64,000 nucleotides of DNA from Hofstenia miamia (lineage: Eukaryota > Xenacoelomorpha > Acoela > Hofsteniidae): contig CABFPE010000006.1 of assembly GCA_900660155.1 (NCBI GenBank), positions 1,969,890 to 2,033,889 on the forward strand, in the 5' to 3' direction. Positions 23,590-33,900 of the stretch are shown piece by piece (position 1 is the first letter of the stretch; each line of letters opens with the position of its first letter). A model generated the notes under the pieces. The model ran no database searches, was not told where the DNA came from, and saw only the letters and a program-made list of their open reading frames with translations. Position numbers and translations under genes: made by a program.

Positions 23590-24280
23590 CAGGATGTTTC
23601 AAAAGTCTTGGGAACATAACGATTTTTAATAACTCAAAAGCTATTAGGAATTGAAAAATAAATTTGGTACCGTTAGAAAGGTTAAAGTTTCAAGTTTTGT
23701 GGGGAATCTTCAAAGTTGTTTAATATGAGCACCATTTGTCACACGGCAGACATCTAGTCGATAGTCCATTTCCTGCCAAACGCGTTCCAGCATCTCGACG
23801 TCAATGGTTCCCACAACTGCCGTTACTCGAGCCTTGGAAAGGGCGGCACATAAACTTGTTGCTTGACAAAGCCCAAAAGAAAAAAGTCACACAGGGTAAG
23901 ATCTATAGATCTAGGAGGCCAGGATTTGACAACGTCATCACCTCGCCCAGATCTCCCAATCCATCTACCAGGCAAAAAACACGTTCACTTTTGGCATCTG
24001 ACAATGGATTTCATTTCAGGGGCTTCTTTTTCAAATTTCTTGCGAAATGCACGCTGAACACGAGCCCACAATTCAGTCTTTGCAAATAGGAGGACGTAAA
24101 ATGCCTTTTCTTGTTGAGAGAACGCCATCACTGCACCTGGAAAGATAAGACAACAATAATTAGTATGACCAAAAACTTGTTTACACAAGATTTAAAATGG
24201 CACCAGTTTCATTTTTCTACCTGGAATAGTTCATGAGATATACGCATTTGCAAAGTTCTCAAGACTTTTGAAACACCCTG
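23590..24280 (-). mobile_element. internally deleted IS630-Tc1-mariner element with HTH-type transposase
   Basis: The inverted ends are CAGGATGTTTCAAAAGTCTT (left) and CAGGGTGTTTCAAAAGTCTT (reverse complement of the right end), about 27 bp each. The right flank is TA; the left reads TG, one change from TA. The interior encodes the first and last parts of a transposase on the minus strand with the central catalytic region removed. Elements with this termini and protein combination are widespread in arthropod genomes. Confidence 0.85.
23710..24128 (-). pseudogene. transposase remnant (N-terminal helix-turn-helix plus C-terminal end)
   Basis: The N-terminal part reads MAFSQQEKAFYVLLFAKTE then VQRAFRKKFEKEAP, the helix-turn-helix region found at the start of these transposases. 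After a deletion, the C-terminal part reads WPPRSIDLTLCDFFL (with the third catalytic Asp), then VYVPPFP, and, after a frame change, LERVWQEMDYRLDVCRV and NGAHIKQL before a TGA at 23710-23712. The middle third with the first two catalytic acids is missing, so this copy cannot make transposase, though its termini could still be recognised by a full-length relative. Confidence 0.85.
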
Positions 24281-25235
24281 TACATTTTTGCCTTTCTTTT
24301 CTGTTATTCAACAAAATTTAGTAAGAAATCTGTTCATCAGATCGGTTAAATAAAAATGTTCCAGTTTCTGTTAAATGATTCTGTTAAATTTAATAATATG
24401 GTCAACAAGGGTGGACGTAAGTTCAGTATACACGCGCGGGAGTGGGTGGACTACAGTTATTTAAAATTTTGCCTGTGTGAGTGGGGCTTGGGTAAGTATG
24501 TTCAGAAGCGCGGATGAATTTACCGGTATGATTGTACGTTATACTCTTCATTACATTAATGTGAGGCAGCGCAGAGAGATGTATATGGGTGCAAAAGTAA
24601 TGTTAATTCGGTATGCTTGATAATCTTAATGGAAAAAAATTTTTTTTTGCTAGACCAATACTAAGTATGTTAAAACGCTATAATAAGATCTACACACTGA
24701 AATTGAAAAATTTTAAATGAGGTTTATTTTTCATCACATTTCTTATAAATTTGATAGAATTAACTGGTTTTGGACTCATTTGTGCACTCTGTTGCTTAAT
24801 AGTCCGTTTTTAATGTCGCCCTTATTTGCCAGTGAATTGGCAAATGTCCATCTTTGAGGCGCGCGATAATTGTGATGCAAGATGAATTGCTTGGATAACA
24901 TTCAAAATTGTATTTGAGAAGGACTTGGTAGAGAAACAGCATGGCCGGAAGTGGTTTGAACGGTTACGTTGACTTCAGATGCAAAAACCTACGTGATTTA
25001 GGACTCACTAAAATTCACTGATAAAATATACAATGCGTTTCACTTCGAAAAATATATTCAAATATTTCAATCGACAAGTTCAAATTCACTAACAGCATTG
25101 TTGTTAATTGAATGGTTCATTTGATCATGGAGATTAGATCATTGAAATTGGAGACCACTAGATTTTAACTTTTAATCTAGTTGTCCTTGATAAGAATATA
25201 TTTTTCTTATTGAAACTTAATAATAATAATAATAA
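24281..25235. other. no gene seen
   Basis: No supported frame. GC-richer patch at 24410-24560 (CACGCGCGGGAGTGGGTGG). A (TAA)n run at about 25220-25235 lies at the left end of the foldback-like element. Confidence 0.4.
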
Positions 25236-26089
25236 TTGTTATAATGGCGCTTATCGTCACTTGGAAAATATAATGGCGCTACTGGCCACCTTCAGGCACT
25301 ATTATAATGGCGTTACTGGCCGAAATTTATTATAATGGTGCTTATGGCGATTACTGATTATGACGATGTAATTCTTTCATAAAAACCTGTTTAAAACGAT
25401 TATATTCTAATAACCTATGTATATGTTTACATCCATATTGAAAAAGCTGAATTAAACCATATCTTGTGTGATTTTTTTAAAGAAAAATATTTTAAAGGGT
25501 TGTGCCCTTGCGAAAACCTAGATTGCGTGACGAATAATGCTCAGATCGACTTCGGACCTCTTTTATTCACTTCAAAATTAAATTGTACACCTGTAATGTT
25601 CTTTTCAGTTTGTTTCAAGATGGAATTTTGATAAGACAGGCCGGGATCCTTATTTTGTTCCAAATCCAATATAAGAGCGGGAAAATTGTTCAAATATGTA
25701 GACTCCTGTTTATTATCACCTAATTAATCATTTAATACGAAAATATACTAATATTAAATGAGAAATAACAATAAAATCCCTAGAGCCATTATAATAGTTA
25801 ATAATTTGAATTAAGCACCATTATAATAGTTCAAATTAGTATGCCAGTTTCGCCATTATAATAGTTCAATTTCAAAACATTTGGAGGCCCTTGTCTCCTA
25901 AACTAATGTCCCTATCTTGCTCAAACTTAAGGCACAATTGAAGCCTAGCATAGCGAAGCTACACACCAAGTTTCATTAAAATCCAATTAAAAGTGCATCA
26001 AAAATGGAAAAGAGCGCTTATGGCTATGGAGAGGGCGCTACTGGCACTCGAACCTCTCAAAACTCATAGTGCCATTATAATTATAACAA
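25236..26089. mobile_element. foldback-like element with multiple TATAATGG sub-terminal repeats
   Basis: The left end TTGTTATAATGGCGC and right end GCCATTATAATTATAACAA are inverted, and both are bordered by (TAA)n. Inside, the motif TATAATGGCG(C/T)(T/A)ACTGGC occurs four times in one orientation near the left end (about 25240, 25269, 25302, 25330). It occurs in the opposite orientation, as (G/C)CCATTATAATAG, at about 25785, 25816 and 25851, and again at the right end. The middle is non-coding. The superfamily is not clear. A related ATAATGGC block occurs at 28375-28420, at the tail of the neighbouring LINE. Confidence 0.6.
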
Positions 26090-26103
26090 TAATAATAATC
26101 CAG

Positions 26104-28326
26104 TGTTGAGATACTCAGCGGGAATAGTTAGGTGGAACAAGAATAACCTGAGGGAGTTAGACAGGGAGACAAGGAAGTTACTAGCAGCAGAGAGGGTTTC
26201 AACTTAAATGGAGATTTTGATAGATTGTACATGTCAAGGCATAGAGGAGGGAAGGGACTGCTAAGTGTAGAAGAGACTGTGGTAGCAGAAGCACTAAGAC
26301 TAAAGGAATATGTAAAAGAGCAACCTAAGGAGCCCCTACTGGAGGTTACTATAGATTTAAGGAAAATAATAGCAATCCTGATGAATAGAAAACATACCAG
26401 AGAAGAGTGGAAGCAGAGAGATAAACGAGGTATAGACAGAAGGTGATGCATGGATAATACTGGAGGAATACAAAAAACTGTGACAGAGAAGAGAGCAACA
26501 TGTGGCTAAGGAGGGCAGTATTGAAGAGAGAAACAGAAGCATTGATAATAGCGGCACAAGAGCAAGCAATTAGGACAAACTTGGTGAAGAAGCATGTAAA
26601 CAGAAGAGTAGAAGTAAGTGATACGAGAAGCTATGTAAGAAAGGGCTGGAGACAGTAGATCATCTGATAGCAGGGTGTGAGAAGTTGGCACAGAATGAGT
26701 ATAGGTTCAGGCATGACAAGGTGGGAAGAGTGGTACATTGGAGCTTGAGCAAGCAGCATGGTTAGAAATTGGAGAGAAGTGGTACGACCATAAGCCACAG
26801 AAAATCATAGCGAATGAGAATGTTAAGATACTGTGGGACTTACACATACAGACGAGCAAGGTAATAAAAGCATTGAAGTCAGACATAGTAGTGGTAGATA
26901 AAGAGAAAAGTATAGGCGGCGGCAATGGGTGGGCAAGGTGGACTAGATCCACCTTGAAAAAACAATATTAAATGGCAATCAATACTAATATATTACCCCA
27001 ATTTTGAATTAAATAAACAGAGTATGGTATTACAAAAAAAATGTACATGTGGATGTAGATAGCTAGTTTATCTAAAATGACAAAATATTAACAAATAAAA
27101 ACAAATATTACAGCAGTAAGTTCAATTTGTAATACAATTTTTGGCCGCTTGGCGTTGAGTTCTAAATTTCCAATTTATCCAATCAGAATTATTCATCAGA
27201 AGTTTATGCTGTGTACATGTACATATTTTGAGGTTAATATATCAAAAAACTATGAAGATATTAGGTGAGGATCATTTCGAAACAAAATTCTCAAACTCTC
27301 GAAGTTTGTAATTGAGTATTTCATTTATTATGGGTCATATTCAAATTCTGTTTACTTTGTAAGATGCGTAAGAAAAACTGCTTTCAAATGCTATTTAAAA
27401 TATTTAATTCTAACAAATACAGGTCACATAAAAATTTTTAATCTATAATCAGCAGGCCATGGACATGGATGGACTCAATCTATTGTCTAGGATATGGGGA
27501 AATAGGTGAAACATTAGAAAAATATACCTTTATTCTGTTTAAACTTCCGGAGAGGTGGATTAAATGCATAAATGTGATCAAAAGCATACCATAACAACCC
27601 TACTAAGATCCTATCCTAAGAACCTCAACTTCATTATGATTTGGAAAGATTATTGAAATTTCACTTTCTAATACCTATTTCAACCTTCTTGAACTCGAAA
27701 TCACAATGTTTCAAAATGAATTTAACATAATTTCATTTTACTTGGCACTGGGCTGCCTTGGACTGACAATATATACATATTTTCGGTTCCTGGTTTAAAA
27801 CGTTGACTGCTTGGTTTATATAGCGGTCGAGAGATCTTAATTTCATTGTTACGTTTTCATATTTAAATTATCATTGATTTTCAGCAAAATTATGAGCAAA
27901 TTTATTCATGTATCAGTGTAATATTTGCTGAAAACTAAAAATGTAAGAATATTATAGTTTTGCATTTAGTGTGGTACACCCTGCACATAATGCCACACGC
28001 AGCCACTGGAGAAAAGATTGAAAATATGGACAGACATAGCAGTACCAAAGTACAGGAATGTAAAAGGCAAGGATAAAGAGAAAATAGACAAGTACAGGGA
28101 ATTGGCAGATGAAATAGAAAGGCTGTGGAAGTTAAAGAAGGTCACAGTAATCCCGATAGTAGTAGGAGTACTAGGAGCAGTGAGTAAGGAGCATAAGACA
28201 CCTGAGGGAGTTGAGATTACCGAAGTGGGGAGTTGATGTAGTACATAAGGCAGCGCTATTAAGAACAGCTAGATTCCTGAGGAAAGCTTCTCAGATTCGC
28301 TGGGAACTGATGACTTCTCCGAGCTA
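26104..28326 (+). pseudogene. RLE-LINE protein C-terminal region (nuclease core spans the hAT insertion)
   Basis: Left of the insertion the nuclease core reads WYDHKPQKIIANEN, VKILWDLHIQT, then KSDIVVVDKEK (first catalytic Asp region). Right of it, KIWTDIAVPKY (second acidic motif) and KVTVIPIVVGVLGAVSK continue. When the inserted 1098 bp and one copy of its 8-bp duplication are ignored, the reading frame runs straight across the junction (DKEK then RLKIWTDIAVP). The insertion therefore interrupted a frame that was still open locally. A stop and frame breaks upstream mean the LINE copy was already imperfect, or decayed afterwards. Confidence 0.83.
26911..28008. mobile_element. hAT-type non-autonomous element, 1098 bp, with perfect 8-bp duplication
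   Basis: Flanked by identical GAGAAAAG at 26903-26910 and 28009-28016. The right end, read inward, is CAGTGGCTGCGTGTGGCATT; the left end is TATAGGCGGCGGCAATGGGT, a weaker inverted match (shared GGC.GCG core). CAGTGGC-type ends with 8-bp duplications are typical of hAT elements. The interior is AT-rich with no recognisable transposase. The insertion point lies inside the nuclease coding region of the RLE-LINE, which fixes both boundaries to the base. Confidence 0.85.
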
Positions 28327-29228
28327 AGAGGGATACCAGCATGAAGCTGTGAAAAAGTAATGAGATAATAATAATAAAATGGCTTATTACTATAATAATG
28401 GCACTAAAAATTAAAACCGAAAATGCAATTTAAATTAATGATACAAGTCGCCCAAAAACAAACGAAAAGTTTCGAACAATTATTGTTTTCATTAAATTTA
28501 AGTTTGAGATGTTCAAAGGCATATTCAAACAGCACCGTCTTAAAAATCAAAGTACCATAAAATATATATACTATTAAAATAGAATAAATCTGTTTTTGGT
28601 TTTCTGAACATTAGATCTTGAGAACGCATGTTCTTATTATTTAGAGAATAAAGCGAAATAAACTTTATATATTCATAAATAAAAAATCATTTACTTGGAG
28701 TTTTAGAGTTGTAGAGGGAGAATTTTCAACTTTAAAAGACGGTTTTTTATATGAAATGCCAGTAGTTATCCACTTTGTAAGCATTGATTGAAAACAATCG
28801 AGCTTAAGCACATCTGTTAAATTCGTATATCAGTGGGTGAAGCGTACATTAAAATAGAAACAACCATTGATTTATACAACATTAATTTACAATTTGTTGA
28901 GGTGCTAAGTGGAAGAGATCTTCTGGTAAGAGAAAATATCTTACAAGATTTGGAGATTTTTTATCAATATTTTGATACCATGACAATCTGAAGTAATATA
29001 GACACCAAGATCACTGACCTCAATAGTAGGATAAAACGTTTTTCCACTAAACGATAAAGGAGAACACTTATCTATCATAAATTGTATTAAAATAAGTCAT
29101 AAGTGATAAGTCATTACCAAGCGGTGGATAAATCATCGAGCTAAGTAATTAAAGTCATCATCAAATAAAAATGGAAATGAGCTTTTGCATACAGATGGAA
29201 GGTCATTTATAAAGTAAAGAAATAAAAG

Positions 29229-29495
29229 TTATCCTAAGCAAGAGCCTTGAGGAATTCTACTAGGAACCGGGAATGCATTTGATATAACATCACCTATGTT
29301 GATACATTGAGATCTTCGAAATAAACATGATGTAATTAATGCAAAAAAATGGTTAGAAACATCAAATAAATTTTTAAGTTTATCAATTAATAATGAATGT
29401 GATACTTCATGAAATGCTTTGCTAAAATCAAGATAAAATGAAAGCAAACGACAGTTTATGTCATGATAATGATAAACTTCATTTAAGTAGTTCAA
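29229..29495 (-). pseudogene. LINE reverse transcriptase motif A-B fragment
   Basis: Eighty-eight codons holding SFYLDFSKAFHEVSHSLLIDKL (catalytic Asp of motif A) and SRIPQGSCLG (motif B). It belongs to the CR1-like LINE at 28680-32580 and lies just 3' of the hairpin MITE in the direction of the LINE. Motif C is degraded (FDDDFNY region near 29170). Confidence 0.85.
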
Positions 29496-29803
29496 AATTT
29501 GTAAAACAGTTTATCGTTCTCTATAAATCGATATTGATGCTTTGATAGTAAAGAGTACACCGCAGTAAAAAATTCTATAAATATTAATTTTTTAAAAGCA
29601 AAGAAAGTTTTAGTAAAATAAAGATTGGTCTATAATTACACACGTTATTTCCATTCTCTGATTTAAGCAGTGGAGTAATTTTTGCTGTTTTTTCATATCA
29701 TTGGAAATAATGTAAGCTTCCACAAAGATTTCAAAAGCCTAAAAACATGGAAAGATATTTCTTTAGCATAATCCAATGAGCTGGTAAGTAATCTAAGCCA
29801 TTA

Positions 29804-30361
29804 CACGAAATATTTTTTGCTACGAAATATTTTTGTCGCGCGATGCGTATGAAAATTGATTTTTGGGTGCTATCTTAATACATGGCAAAAAAAATTTTTA
29901 GCAATTGCTCTAAATTGGCCTGCATTTTTATACCGTCACGAAATCTTTCTGCATCGTGAAGCATTGCGCATTGTAGTGCTGCCTTTCTTTAAAGGAAATG
30001 TTTGCTAGATTTTGGGACAATATTTTTAGAGATTTCTCTAAATTGGTCTGACTTTGTGATGGCATAAAAATGAAGACCAATTTAGAGAAATCGCTAAAAT
30101 ACTTTTTTCTATGACTTCTCAAGAAAATATATGGGCGAATAAATATCTAGCAAACATTTCCTTTAAAGAAAGGCGGTACTACAATGCGAATTGCTTCAAG
30201 ATGCAGAAAGATTACATGACGGTATGACAGTATAAAAATGCAGGCCAATTTAGAGCAATTGCTAAAAATATTTTTTATGCCATGTATTAAGATAGCAACC
30301 AAAATCAATTTGCGAACGCCATCGCTCGACAGAAATATTTCGTAGCAAGAAATATTTCGTT
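29804..30361. mobile_element. hairpin MITE, 558 bp, with arms of about 220 bp and TA flanks
   Basis: The left arm (29804 to about 30030) and right arm (about 30140 to 30361) are inverted copies over almost their whole length. The ends are CACGAAATATTTTTTGCTAC and, reverse-complemented, AACGAAATATTTCTTGCTAC, with TA on both flanks (29802-29803 and 30362-30363). A TTTAG..ATT.CTCTAAATTGG.CTG unit is itself duplicated within each arm. Divergence between arms is perhaps 10-15 percent by eye. TA flanks suggest the Tc1/mariner superfamily. The inserted element splits the reverse transcriptase of the CR1-like LINE. A transcript would fold into a long hairpin. Confidence 0.85.
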
Positions 30362-32344
30362 TAATGCACATCCTGATGAAGTGCAGTTACTAAGGCGAAA
30401 GAAAGTGTTGTCTTCCGTAAGGGACACATAATCACATTGAATAATTTGACATCATCGAATGGAGTTAGATTGGATTCATGTTGATAAACTGAAGCAAAGT
30501 AACGATAAAACAAATTTTTTCTAATCAATTACTTGCAACATCAGCATTCCAATAGATTCTGTTAGGGGAGAGAATATGACTTGCAAACGAAAAAGCTTCT
30601 AGCAGTTATTAATGTTGTATTTATTAGCGAAATTTTCAGCAAATAATGTGGCATCAAATTTGATAGATTCTGATAGTTGTCGTTAAATTAAAATTAGTTG
30701 ATTAGGTATTCTTGATAAAGGTAGGTTCATAAGTTTTCGCTTAAACGAATCAAATTTATTTAATAGACGAACAGTATGTGAGCTAAAATATTGGGGTAGA
30801 TGAAGCCCCTCGTTTCTTTTTCTTGGAACGTAAGTGTTAATAATATCAAAAAGTCGTTATACCATGCATAAATATTAAATGAAATATCAAGATGGTGATT
30901 AAATGAAAAAAGCGAAGAGGTTAAGCTTATGTTTAAATTTATTTACATTTGCCTGAGAAAAAGAGTATGAGGAAGTACGATTAAGGTTATCCCGTTTGAA
31001 AGGATCTGTAAAAAGATTAGGATTGAAGTCAATACTTATTATTCCATGACAAGAGAAACTGTCAGACACAGGAGTAAGTAATTTTGTTTCAAAGCAATCA
31101 TCATTTATGAATACAAGATCGAGAGTATTACCGTTCTAGTGAGCAGGAAAAGTAATTTTTTGATAAAGCTTAGTAGGAGATCCATAATTTGTTGTTCATA
31201 ATCATTACTGCAAATTTCAATTTCTAAATCAAGATTGGTAAAGTCACCAATAATGCATATTTTCTGTTCTATTATTTGATTATTTAAGGATCTTATATAA
31301 GCACGATAAGTCGCTTAGCAAAATGGTAGGTGATAATAGCTTGAATGTGGAGGAATATAGATGCAGATAATAAGAATAAAAAAGATTTAAGTCAATAATA
31401 GTTGCACATCCAAAAATTTACATTATTATTGACATTTAATTGAATAAAAATTATATCATCTTTAACAAGGAAAATGCAAACACCATTTGAGATGAGGTGA
31501 TTTCATTGCTTCTGTTGGAATTGAAAATGAAGAATAAAGAAATACCGAACCGTTGAAGATATTATCAATCCAGGTTTCTGTTATACAGATAATTGAAGCA
31601 TAAATCAAATAATTAAATTATTTTATTTAATGAAATCAAACTTTGTAAATTTGTGTATTAAAACATCATACTGTGTGACAAGTTATTAGTGTGTAGTCAA
31701 TCAACAACTACAAGAGACCCATTCTGGAAGAATTGAAGACTACGAATTTTGAGTTCACTCCTATCCGATCCTGATTTAAATGATTTGTAGCGCTTAGAAA
31801 GTATTTTCTTTTAAACTTCACTTTCCAATGGAGATAATTCTGTCTTTATAAAAATATTTTTGCAATGATAATTTTTCATTAAATATGCTTTTGATAAAAT
31901 CAGACGCCTATTCCATATGTTTCCAACATCGACAAGGATAGGACGTAATTTATCACTCCTAAATTTAGCTTATGTTATCTTTCATACAATTACTATCAAT
32001 ACCAAAATGATGAAGCATAGAAATTACTGAAGATTGATCATTTTCTAGTGTGTCTGATTTATTGAGATGTTGGACAGTTTCCGGAAGGCCACGGATAATT
32101 ATTCGGGCTGAATAGTTTTGATTATTTTCTTTACTACTTCATGACATTTGTAATTCTGAAAGAAGTGTGGAGTTTTTGTTGTTAAGCTCAGCTTGCCTAC
32201 ATTGATAGTTTGATGACTGGGAAACAAACTGCTCAATACTTGATAAAACATCATTTGAGTCTTTAATTAATTCATTATATTCATTTCAGATATTTGTAAT
32301 TCAAATAATTTGTTAAAATTTTCTAGTTGCACATTAGAAGTGCA

Positions 32345-32572
32345 TTAAATGCTCGATAACAAGTACGTTTTTACCTTCATCAACACAAGAAGTGCACAAT
32401 AAAACTGTGTGTTTATAATATTGATTGAAAATATCAATTGCTTTACCAAATGCTGTGCAGCGTTTATTAAAATACATAATTTTACCGCATGTAATGCATT
32501 TAAGCATTTTATCAGTATTTGATATTGGATTGGTACAAGCGAAACAATAATCTTCATTTACTTTGCTTGAAT
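32345..32572 (-). pseudogene. LINE ORF1 N-terminal zinc finger (PHD-like)
   Basis: An open frame on the minus strand has paired cysteines: YCFACTN, then KCITCGKI, then a lone RCTAF, then LCTSCVDEG, ending IEHLMHF and a stop. Cys-x2-Cys pairs spaced this way resemble the PHD-type finger described in ORF1 of some CR1 elements. It lies at the expected 5' position of the LINE. A stop closes the frame at 32346-32348, so the ORF1 body beyond it is read in other frames. Confidence 0.7.
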
Positions 32573-32889
32573 ATATTTATATTAACGTTAATTTCTTAAA
32601 TAAAACTTCTCCTTTTATATACATTTATATACATAAATGTAGCGAAGTCTTTGAGTTATTTTGTAAACTAATGATCTTATACATACGTATTCACATTTCA
32701 CTTTTACGATGGAATATGAAATATTGTATTCTATATTTGGACTGATTTTCAGTATCGTCATTATATCTTACATGTATAAAGAAGTCTATATATGTTACAT
32801 CACTCACAGACATAAAGTTAACAAATAAATATATGATAGTATCATGGATCTCTAGGATGTTTACATTTGTGTATACACATGATAGTATG

Positions 32890-33892
32890 TATTGAGTGCG
32901 GTAATACCGCGGTATCGATTTACACAATTGTGGTTAGCGGAAGCATTAAGACAACTTGAAGTGGCATAGGTGTTAGATAGATAACGCTTTTTGTTTTGAT
33001 TTAATGTTTCTGAGTATTTCTCAAACAGTTGTTTCTAAAGCAAAATTAATATAGCTCAAGTCAAAAAAAGTGGCCACTTTTCAAAATTTGAGGATTTTAT
33101 CTAAAGTTACTAGATGGCACTGATATTATTAATAATTCAAAATATTTCCAAATACTCGAGGAATTTGTACCATACGCAACCTGCTTATATCCCGATTCAT
33201 AAATCTTAGAACAAAAATGGAGTAACCCCTCATACCTCAAAATCAACAAAAAATTTCTTTACCAATTATAATATTCAAGTTATGCAATATCCACCAAATT
33301 TGCCAGATCTAGAGAAGGTGTGGCAGATTTTGAAGGATTTTGTCGAGAAAAAAAACCCTACAAATCTGAAAGAATTAAAGAGTTGCATCATTGAATCGCA
33401 ACACCAAATAACTCAAGAAGTTACGCTTTCAATGCAAACTTGTCAAATAACTTTGTCATCAGGTTATAAGCTGAGACAATTATATTTTTAAATATATTTC
33501 ATAAGCCTCTATTTGTCTTTCGTTTGTTATCAAAAATGTGTTATAATGTGGATACTTTTTTTGACTTAGCTATAGATTTCACATACAAAATGTTAAAAGT
33601 AATTTTTTGCATATTTCATGAAAAATTGGATACTACTCTTATAAAATTGAATAAAGTCACAAAATACCTAAGAAATTGTCTTAAACTTTTCTACGAATGT
33701 TCCATAAAACTAAAAAACCATTCAGAAATATCTATCTATTCTTACGAAGATAAAATCGACATTGCTTCGGTGTGCCGTGGTAAAATTTCACTTATTGCAG
33801 TGGTTTGCAATAAATAAGCGCACTTTGCAGTGGTTAGAGGGGAAATTTCTTGCGGTGGAAATAATTCTACAAATCCTGTACCGCGCTCATCT
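32890..33892. mobile_element. hAT-like non-autonomous element carrying a Tc1 relic
   Basis: The left end is TATTGAGTGCGGTAATACCG; the right end, reverse-complemented, is AGATGAGCGCGGTACAGG. They share TGAG.GCGGTA. Flanks are a 7-of-8 match: atagtatg at 32882-32889, atagtgtg at 33893-33900. The right sub-terminal region repeats GC(A/G)GTGGT at 33800, 33827 and 33852. More than half of its length is the nested Tc1 relic at 33052-33572. The 97-codon frame at 33524-33817 lies across the Tc1 end and hAT tail and is not a gene. Confidence 0.65.
33052..33572 (+). mobile_element. deleted Tc1-like transposon, copy A
   Basis: The ends are TAGCTCAAGTCAAAAAAAGT and, reverse-complemented, TAGCTAAGTCAAAAAAAGTA, with TA on both flanks (33050-33051 and 33573-33574). 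It retains the last part of a Tc1 transposase: ATPHTSK-like sequence out of frame, then MQYPPNLPDLEKVWQILKDF at 33282 onward (a short deletion removes the IEN catalytic Glu region) and the C-terminal GYKLRQLYF. Copy B of the same family lies inverted at 42793-43347. Only the C-terminal third of the transposase remains. Confidence 0.85.
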
Positions 33893-33900
33893 ATAGTGTG

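Larger units (their letters stand above)
26099..28376 (+). mobile_element. 5'-truncated LINE with restriction-like endonuclease, split by a hAT element
   Basis: The 3' part of a non-LTR retrotransposon whose protein ends in a restriction-like endonuclease, unlike the APE-type LINEs elsewhere in the window (R2/R4-like architecture). It begins with PVLRYSAGIVRWNKN and RHRGGKGLLSVEE, continues through a zinc-knuckle remnant (LETVDHLIAGC, the H-x4-C half) and KLAQNEYRFRHDKV, then the nuclease core, and ends with KAALLRTARFLRKAS. The 3' tail is a short (ATA)n at 28362-28376. The element is interrupted at 26911-28008 by a hAT insertion. Other small frame breaks exist in 26440-26660. Confidence 0.85.
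28680..32580 (-). mobile_element. near full-length CR1-like LINE with ORF1 zinc finger, carrying a hairpin MITE
   Basis: Minus strand, in order: a PHD-like zinc finger near the 5' end (32345-32572); an ORF1 body containing a VRGLPETVQHLN-like segment (about 32090); an endonuclease start with CITETWIDN (about 31590-31560); a late endonuclease region LDLVFINDD ... SFSCHGI (about 31130-31060); a linker; then reverse transcriptase with LDFSKAFHEVSHS (29430-29395), RIPQGSCLG (29255) and INDLPSVCKSS (29200). Remnants of the thumb and a TKWI motif run to about 28760. A 558-bp hairpin MITE sits at 29804-30361. Frames are broken many times. The order of domains is that of CR1-group LINEs. Confidence 0.8.

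Noticed and set aside
23736-24089. Plus-strand 117-codon frame with higher GC content
   Set aside because: It is antisense to the transposase remnant, whose minus-strand motifs are unmistakable.
26128-26952. Long minus-strand frames with hydrophobic, serine-rich products
   Set aside because: They are the opposite strand of the RLE-LINE coding region, whose plus-strand motifs are clear.
29928-30371. Two similar minus-strand frames (64 and 74 codons) that look like a repeated peptide
   Set aside because: They are the two arms of the hairpin MITE; the peptide similarity comes from the inverted repeat.
33524-33817. 97-codon plus-strand frame
   Set aside because: It spans the right end of the Tc1 relic and the tail of the hAT-like element; no domain and no start context.
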